Assembly (NCBI GenBank): GCA_964600685.1
Contig: CAZRKU010000001.1
Coordinates: 62,001 to 126,000 of the forward strand
Origin: TMP-24 sp964600685
Lineage (GTDB): Bacteria > Pseudomonadota > Alphaproteobacteria > Rhodobacterales > Rhodobacteraceae
Reading direction: 5' to 3'
DNA: 64,000 nucleotides
Part shown: in pieces, positions 61,261 through 64,000 of the stretch
Layout of the letters: every line of letters starts with the position of its first letter
Numbering within the stretch: the stretch's first letter is position 1
Notes under the pieces: model-generated
Database searches by the model: none
Told to the model about the DNA's origin: nothing
What the model saw: the letters and a program-made list of their open reading frames with translations, nothing else
Made by a program: the position numbers and the translations under genes

Positions 61261-61707
61261 ATGATGCTCGACAATCAGCCGCGCGGAACCATCTGCATCG
61301 AGGATCTGGAGATCGGCATGGTCCGCTATCTGCAAAAGCAGATCACCGACCGCGACATCGAGCTTTTTGCCGAGGTTTCCACCGACCGGAACCCCGTGCA
61401 TCTGGATGATGCCTATGCCCGGGACACGATCTTTCAGGGCCGCATCGCCCACGGGATGCTGACTGCGGGCCTGATCTCCGCCGTCATCGGTGAACAGCTC
61501 CCCGGCCACGGCACCGTCTATCTGGGCCAGACGCTGAAATTCATGGCGCCCGTCCGCCCCGGCGACACAGTCTATGCCGAAGTGAAGGTCGTCGCCATCG
61601 ACCATGCCAAGCGTCGCGTGACCCTTGAAACCCACTGCGCGGTGGGTGATACGGTCGTCCTGAAGGGCGAGGCGCTGGTTCTGGCGCCCAGCCGCAAGTT
61701 CGACTAG
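61261..61707 (+). CDS. MaoC family (R)-enoyl-CoA hydratase-like dehydratase
   Basis: A 148-residue hot-dog fold protein. The hydratase 2 motif STDRNPVHLDDAYARDTIFQ (about residues 39-58) has the catalytic Asp and His, and IAHGMLTAGLISAVIGEQLP follows. PhaJ-type members convert trans-2-enoyl-CoA to (R)-3-hydroxyacyl-CoA for polyhydroxyalkanoate. Start ATG 61261 (or 61264). A CTGC-N3-GCAG site upstream supports, but does not prove, that role. Confidence 0.85.
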   Translation: MMLDNQPRGTICIEDLEIGMVRYLQKQITDRDIELFAEVSTDRNPVHLDDAYARDTIFQGRIAHGMLTAGLISAVIGEQLPGHGTVYLGQTLKFMAPVRPGDTVYAEVKVVAIDHAKRRVTLETHCAVGDTVVLKGEALVLAPSRKFD

Positions 61708-61745
61708 GCGGCCAGTCCGCCCTCCAGCTGCGGATCAAGGGGCCG

Positions 61746-62672
61746 ATGCGGACGCACAACCACTGGACAGACCTCGGCCCGGCCGACCGTGGCGCATCGG
61801 TCGCGATGGGCAATTTCGACGGGGTGCATCTCGGCCATCAGGCGGTGATCGCCCGGGCCGCCGGCGCGGGCCGCCCCCTTGGCATCGTGACGTTCGAGCC
61901 GCACCCGCGACAGTTCTTCGCCCCCGCCGCCCCCGCCTTCCGCCTGATGAACGCCGAAGCCCGCGCCCATCGCCTGGAAAAGCTCGGCGTCGGGCAGCTT
62001 TACCAACTGCCCTTCGACAGCCGCCTTGCCGGGATGGAGGCCGACAGTTTCGTGGCCGAAGTTCTGGTCGCGGGCCTCGGCGTCCGCCATGTCACCGTCG
62101 GCGCCGACTTCTGCTTCGGCAAGGGCCGCAGGGGCACATCGGCCACCCTCAGCGATCTGGGCGCCCGCCACGGTTTCGGCGTGACCGTCGCGGAACTCGT
62201 GAAATTCCAGGGGCTTGAGGTGTCATCCACCAATATCCGCGCCGCGCTAGCCGAAGGCCGCCCGCGCGACGCCGCCGCCATGCTCGGCCATTGGCACCGG
62301 ATCGAAGGGGCGATCATCCACGGCGCAAAACGCGGGCGCGCGCTTGGTTTTCCCACCGCCAACATGGGCGTCGACGGGCTGCACCTGCCGAAACAAGGTG
62401 TCTATGCGGTCAAGGTCGACGTGCTGACCGGCCCGCAGGCCGGCAGCTACGGCGGCGCGGCCAGCCTTGGCGTGCGACCGATGTTCGGGGAAAACCAGCC
62501 AAACCTCGAAACCCTCCTCTTCGACTTCGCGGGTGATCTTTACGGCCATCATCTGTCGGTCGCCTTCATCGACTACCTGCGTCCCGAGATGAAGTTCGAC
62601 GGCCTGCCCGCCCTGATGACGCAGATGAACACCGACTGTGACCGCGCCCGGACCATCCTCGCCGCGCTCTGA
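61746..62672 (+). CDS. ribF: Bifunctional riboflavin kinase / FMN adenylyltransferase
   Basis: A 308-residue enzyme. The N-terminal adenylyltransferase has VAMGNFDGVHLGHQAVIARA (residues 19-38) and VSSTNIRAALAEG; the C-terminal kinase has GAKRGRALGFPTANM and YGGAASLGVRPMFGENQPNL. It makes FMN and FAD from riboflavin. ATG 61746 follows MaoC by 38 bases and may be co-transcribed. Confidence 0.95.
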   Translation: MRTHNHWTDLGPADRGASVAMGNFDGVHLGHQAVIARAAGAGRPLGIVTFEPHPRQFFAPAAPAFRLMNAEARAHRLEKLGVGQLYQLPFDSRLAGMEADSFVAEVLVAGLGVRHVTVGADFCFGKGRRGTSATLSDLGARHGFGVTVAELVKFQGLEVSSTNIRAALAEGRPRDAAAMLGHWHRIEGAIIHGAKRGRALGFPTANMGVDGLHLPKQGVYAVKVDVLTGPQAGSYGGAASLGVRPMFGENQPNLETLLFDFAGDLYGHHLSVAFIDYLRPEMKFDGLPALMTQMNTDCDRARTILAAL

Positions 62673-62679
62673 GCTTCTT

Positions 62680-62703
62680 GCGGTTGCAAATATCGTCGGG
62701 AGG
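62680..62703 (-). repeat. Weak copy of the dispersed repeat
   Basis: On the minus strand it reads CCCTCCCGACGATATTTGCA and then ACCG. The outer CCTCC and central GATATTT agree with the 34006 copy; the rest has diverged. It begins 8 bases after the ribF stop. Confidence 0.35.
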
Positions 62704-62760
62704 GCAGAACACCCTCTCGCCCCTTCCCTTTCCGCCCGCCGCCCGCCAGAGTACCGCCCC

Positions 62761-63213
62761 ATGACAACGCCCGTGCTTCGCCCGAACTTCTGGACCCTGC
62801 CCCTGAATACGCTGAACCCCGAGGAGTGGGAGGCGCTCTGCGACGGCTGCGGCAAATGCTGCCTGAACAAGCTTGAGGACGAGGAAACCGGAGAGGTCTT
62901 CTTCACCCGCGTCGCCTGCCGGCTGCTCGACGGGGAAAGCTGCCGCTGCGGGCAATACCGGACCCGCAAGATCTTCGTGCCGGAATGCGTGGTCCTCAGC
63001 CCCGGCAATCTGGCCGACATTTCCTACTGGATGCCCTCGACCTGCGCCTATCGCCTCCGGGCCGAGGGCAAGCCGCTTTTCGATTGGCACTACCTGATTT
63101 CCGGCGACCGCGAGTCGGTCCACAAGGCCGGGCAGTCGGTCCGCGGCTGGACGGTGCCGGAATTCGACATTCCCGAAGAGGAATGGGAAGATCATATCAT
63201 CGAGGATCTGTGA
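62761..63213 (+). CDS. YcgN family cysteine cluster protein
   Basis: A 150-residue protein with LCDGCGKCCLNKLEDEETGE (residues 22-41), ACRLLDGESCRCGQY and FVPECVVLSPG; the spaced cysteines suggest a metal or Fe-S site. This is the UPF0260/YcgN family of unknown function. ATG 62761 begins the conserved head RPNFWTLPLNTL. The stop shares one base with the aldolase ATG (TGATG), so the two are coupled. Confidence 0.88.
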   Translation: MTTPVLRPNFWTLPLNTLNPEEWEALCDGCGKCCLNKLEDEETGEVFFTRVACRLLDGESCRCGQYRTRKIFVPECVVLSPGNLADISYWMPSTCAYRLRAEGKPLFDWHYLISGDRESVHKAGQSVRGWTVPEFDIPEEEWEDHIIEDL

Positions 63214-64000
63214 TGGAATTTGCCTCTGACAACACATCGGGTGCGACGCCCGAGGTGATGGAAGCCGTGATCGCCGCGAACGCGGGTTATGCCCCCTCCT
63301 ATGGGACCGACCCGATCATGGAGGAGGTCACGGGACTGGTGCGCGGGATCTTCGAGGCGCCGGAGGCCGCGGTCTATCTGGTGCCGACCGGAACCGCCGC
63401 CAATGCCCTGTCGGCCGCGCTGGTCTGCCCCCCCTGGGGCGCGCTCTATTGCCATGCCGAGGCGCATGTCGAAGTCGATGAATGCGGTGCGCCCGAGTTC
63501 TACATCGGCGGGGCCAAGACCGCGCCGATCGCGGGCGCGCATGGCAGGATCACGGCCGACGGGCTGAAGGCGCGTCTCGCCCTGACCCCGCAGGGCGGCG
63601 TGCATCATATCCAGCACGGGATGCTGACCCTGACCAACCTGACGGAGGCCGGAACCCTCTACCGGCCCGGCGAGGTGGCCAGCCTTGCCGCCATCGCCCG
63701 GGCCGAAGGAATGAAGGTCCATATGGACGGCGCGCGGTTTGCCAATGCGCTGGTCAGTGCGGGCTGCACCCCCGCCGAACTGACCTGGCGTGCCGGGATC
63801 GAGGTCCTGTCGCTTGGTGGCACCAAGAACGGCTGCATGGGGGTCGAGGCGGTCGTTCTGTTCGATCCGGCCAGGGCCTGGGAGTTTGAACTGCGGCGCA
63901 AGCGCGGGGCACATCTCTTCTCCAAGCACCGCTTCCTGTCGGCGCAGATGGCGGGCTACCTCAGGGACGGCAGGTGGCTCGACCGGGCGCGGCAGGCCAA
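63213..64000 (+). CDS. Low-specificity L-threonine aldolase (3' end outside window)
   Basis: The first 262 codons of a PLP fold type I enzyme. FASDNTSGATPEVMEAVIAA is the family start, AYVPTGTAAN-like YLVPTGTAANALSAA binds cofactor, VHMDGARFANALV carries the Asp, and LSLGGTKNGCMGVEAVVLFD has the Schiff-base Lys (about residue 205). It splits threonine or allo-threonine to glycine and acetaldehyde. The coding frame runs off the window at 64000. Confidence 0.93.
   Translation, partial: MEFASDNTSGATPEVMEAVIAANAGYAPSYGTDPIMEEVTGLVRGIFEAPEAAVYLVPTGTAANALSAALVCPPWGALYCHAEAHVEVDECGAPEFYIGGAKTAPIAGAHGRITADGLKARLALTPQGGVHHIQHGMLTLTNLTEAGTLYRPGEVASLAAIARAEGMKVHMDGARFANALVSAGCTPAELTWRAGIEVLSLGGTKNGCMGVEAVVLFDPARAWEFELRRKRGAHLFSKHRFLSAQMAGYLRDGRWLDRARQA

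Noticed and set aside
1..64000. tRNA, rRNA or CRISPR array
   Set aside because: No TPsiC-like box with cloverleaf partner, no rRNA stretch and no regularly spaced direct repeats were found by eye; a tRNA search program would be decisive.

Overview
The window is high-GC chromosomal DNA from an alphaproteobacterium, almost certainly a member of the Rhodobacteraceae (Rhodobacterales). The evidence is the GroEL/GroES pair under a perfect CIRCE element, two DUF1127 small proteins, a DUF1150 protein next to Hsp20, two Hint_2-type proteins, a fused ATP sulfurylase/APS kinase, the lgt-midA-pgeF gene order and very dense, overlapping genes. It is a draft assembly: 100 Ns interrupt a GNAT gene at 53362-53461. 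I see no tRNA, rRNA, CRISPR array, intact insertion sequence or prophage.

Layout. 1-9.5 kb is a surface-polysaccharide cluster: two Gfo/Idh/MocA dehydrogenases, a family 2 glycosyltransferase, a methyltransferase with an N-terminal zinc ribbon, a Wzx-type flippase, a second methyltransferase and an acyltransferase 3 protein, followed by a PepSY membrane protein. 9.5-10.3 kb has no convincing gene. 10.3-13.2 kb holds a GcvA-like LysR regulator divergent from a DUF1127 gene and a cobalt-type nitrile hydratase operon (alpha, beta, activator). 13.1-22.3 kb carries a DegT aminotransferase with an MFS exporter, a phosphoglycolate phosphatase, glmU-glmS-AlkD-like repair gene, moaA, a universal stress protein and a small secreted protein. 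22.4-25.6 kb is an M20 amidohydrolase/FAD oxidoreductase operon whose first gene has decayed. 25.7-27.7 kb is a disturbed stretch: MgtC, a His-rich small ORF and an OppC-type permease whose 5' end is replaced by what looks like an IS-excision scar. 27.7-35.8 kb has an orphan iron-type ABC ATPase, an atypical SDR, a Hint protein, a DEAD-box helicase, a CII-like HTH protein, thymidine kinase, a CsaA-like protein, proC and a YbjN protein. 36-46.7 kb is housekeeping: ubiK, lgt-midA-pgeF, a second Hint protein, lrp, trxB, sat/cysC, hsp20, purEK. 46.8-51.2 kb has an amidase and a modE-like/modABC molybdate locus with a candidate ModE operator. 51.3-64 kb contains a lipase-like protein, NUDIX, Gre-family and GNAT genes, a DMT exporter, an HxlR regulator, groESL, a TraB/GumN protein, Mn-pyrophosphatase, a NagD-like HAD, a MaoC hydratase, ribF, a YcgN protein and a threonine aldolase cut by the window end.

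How the genes work together. GlmU and GlmS feed UDP-GlcNAc to the envelope and possibly to the polysaccharide cluster. Lgt, PgeF and UbiK are further envelope and quinone functions. ModABC and MoaA serve molybdenum cofactor synthesis. Sat/CysC and TrxB belong to sulfate assimilation and thiol redox. Nitrile hydratase could hand amides to the amidase 34 kb away, but this is inferred and the two are not linked. The most interesting non-routine signals are a degenerate (pseudo-enzyme) Hint protein beside a second Hint protein with a Ser nucleophile, a dispersed intergenic repeat that forms an inverted pair at 34.0 kb, the IS scar that decapitates a permease, an 11-bp triplicate upstream of a HAD gene and a CTGC-N3-GCAG site in front of the MaoC hydratase. 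I did not find a clearly new multi-gene system.
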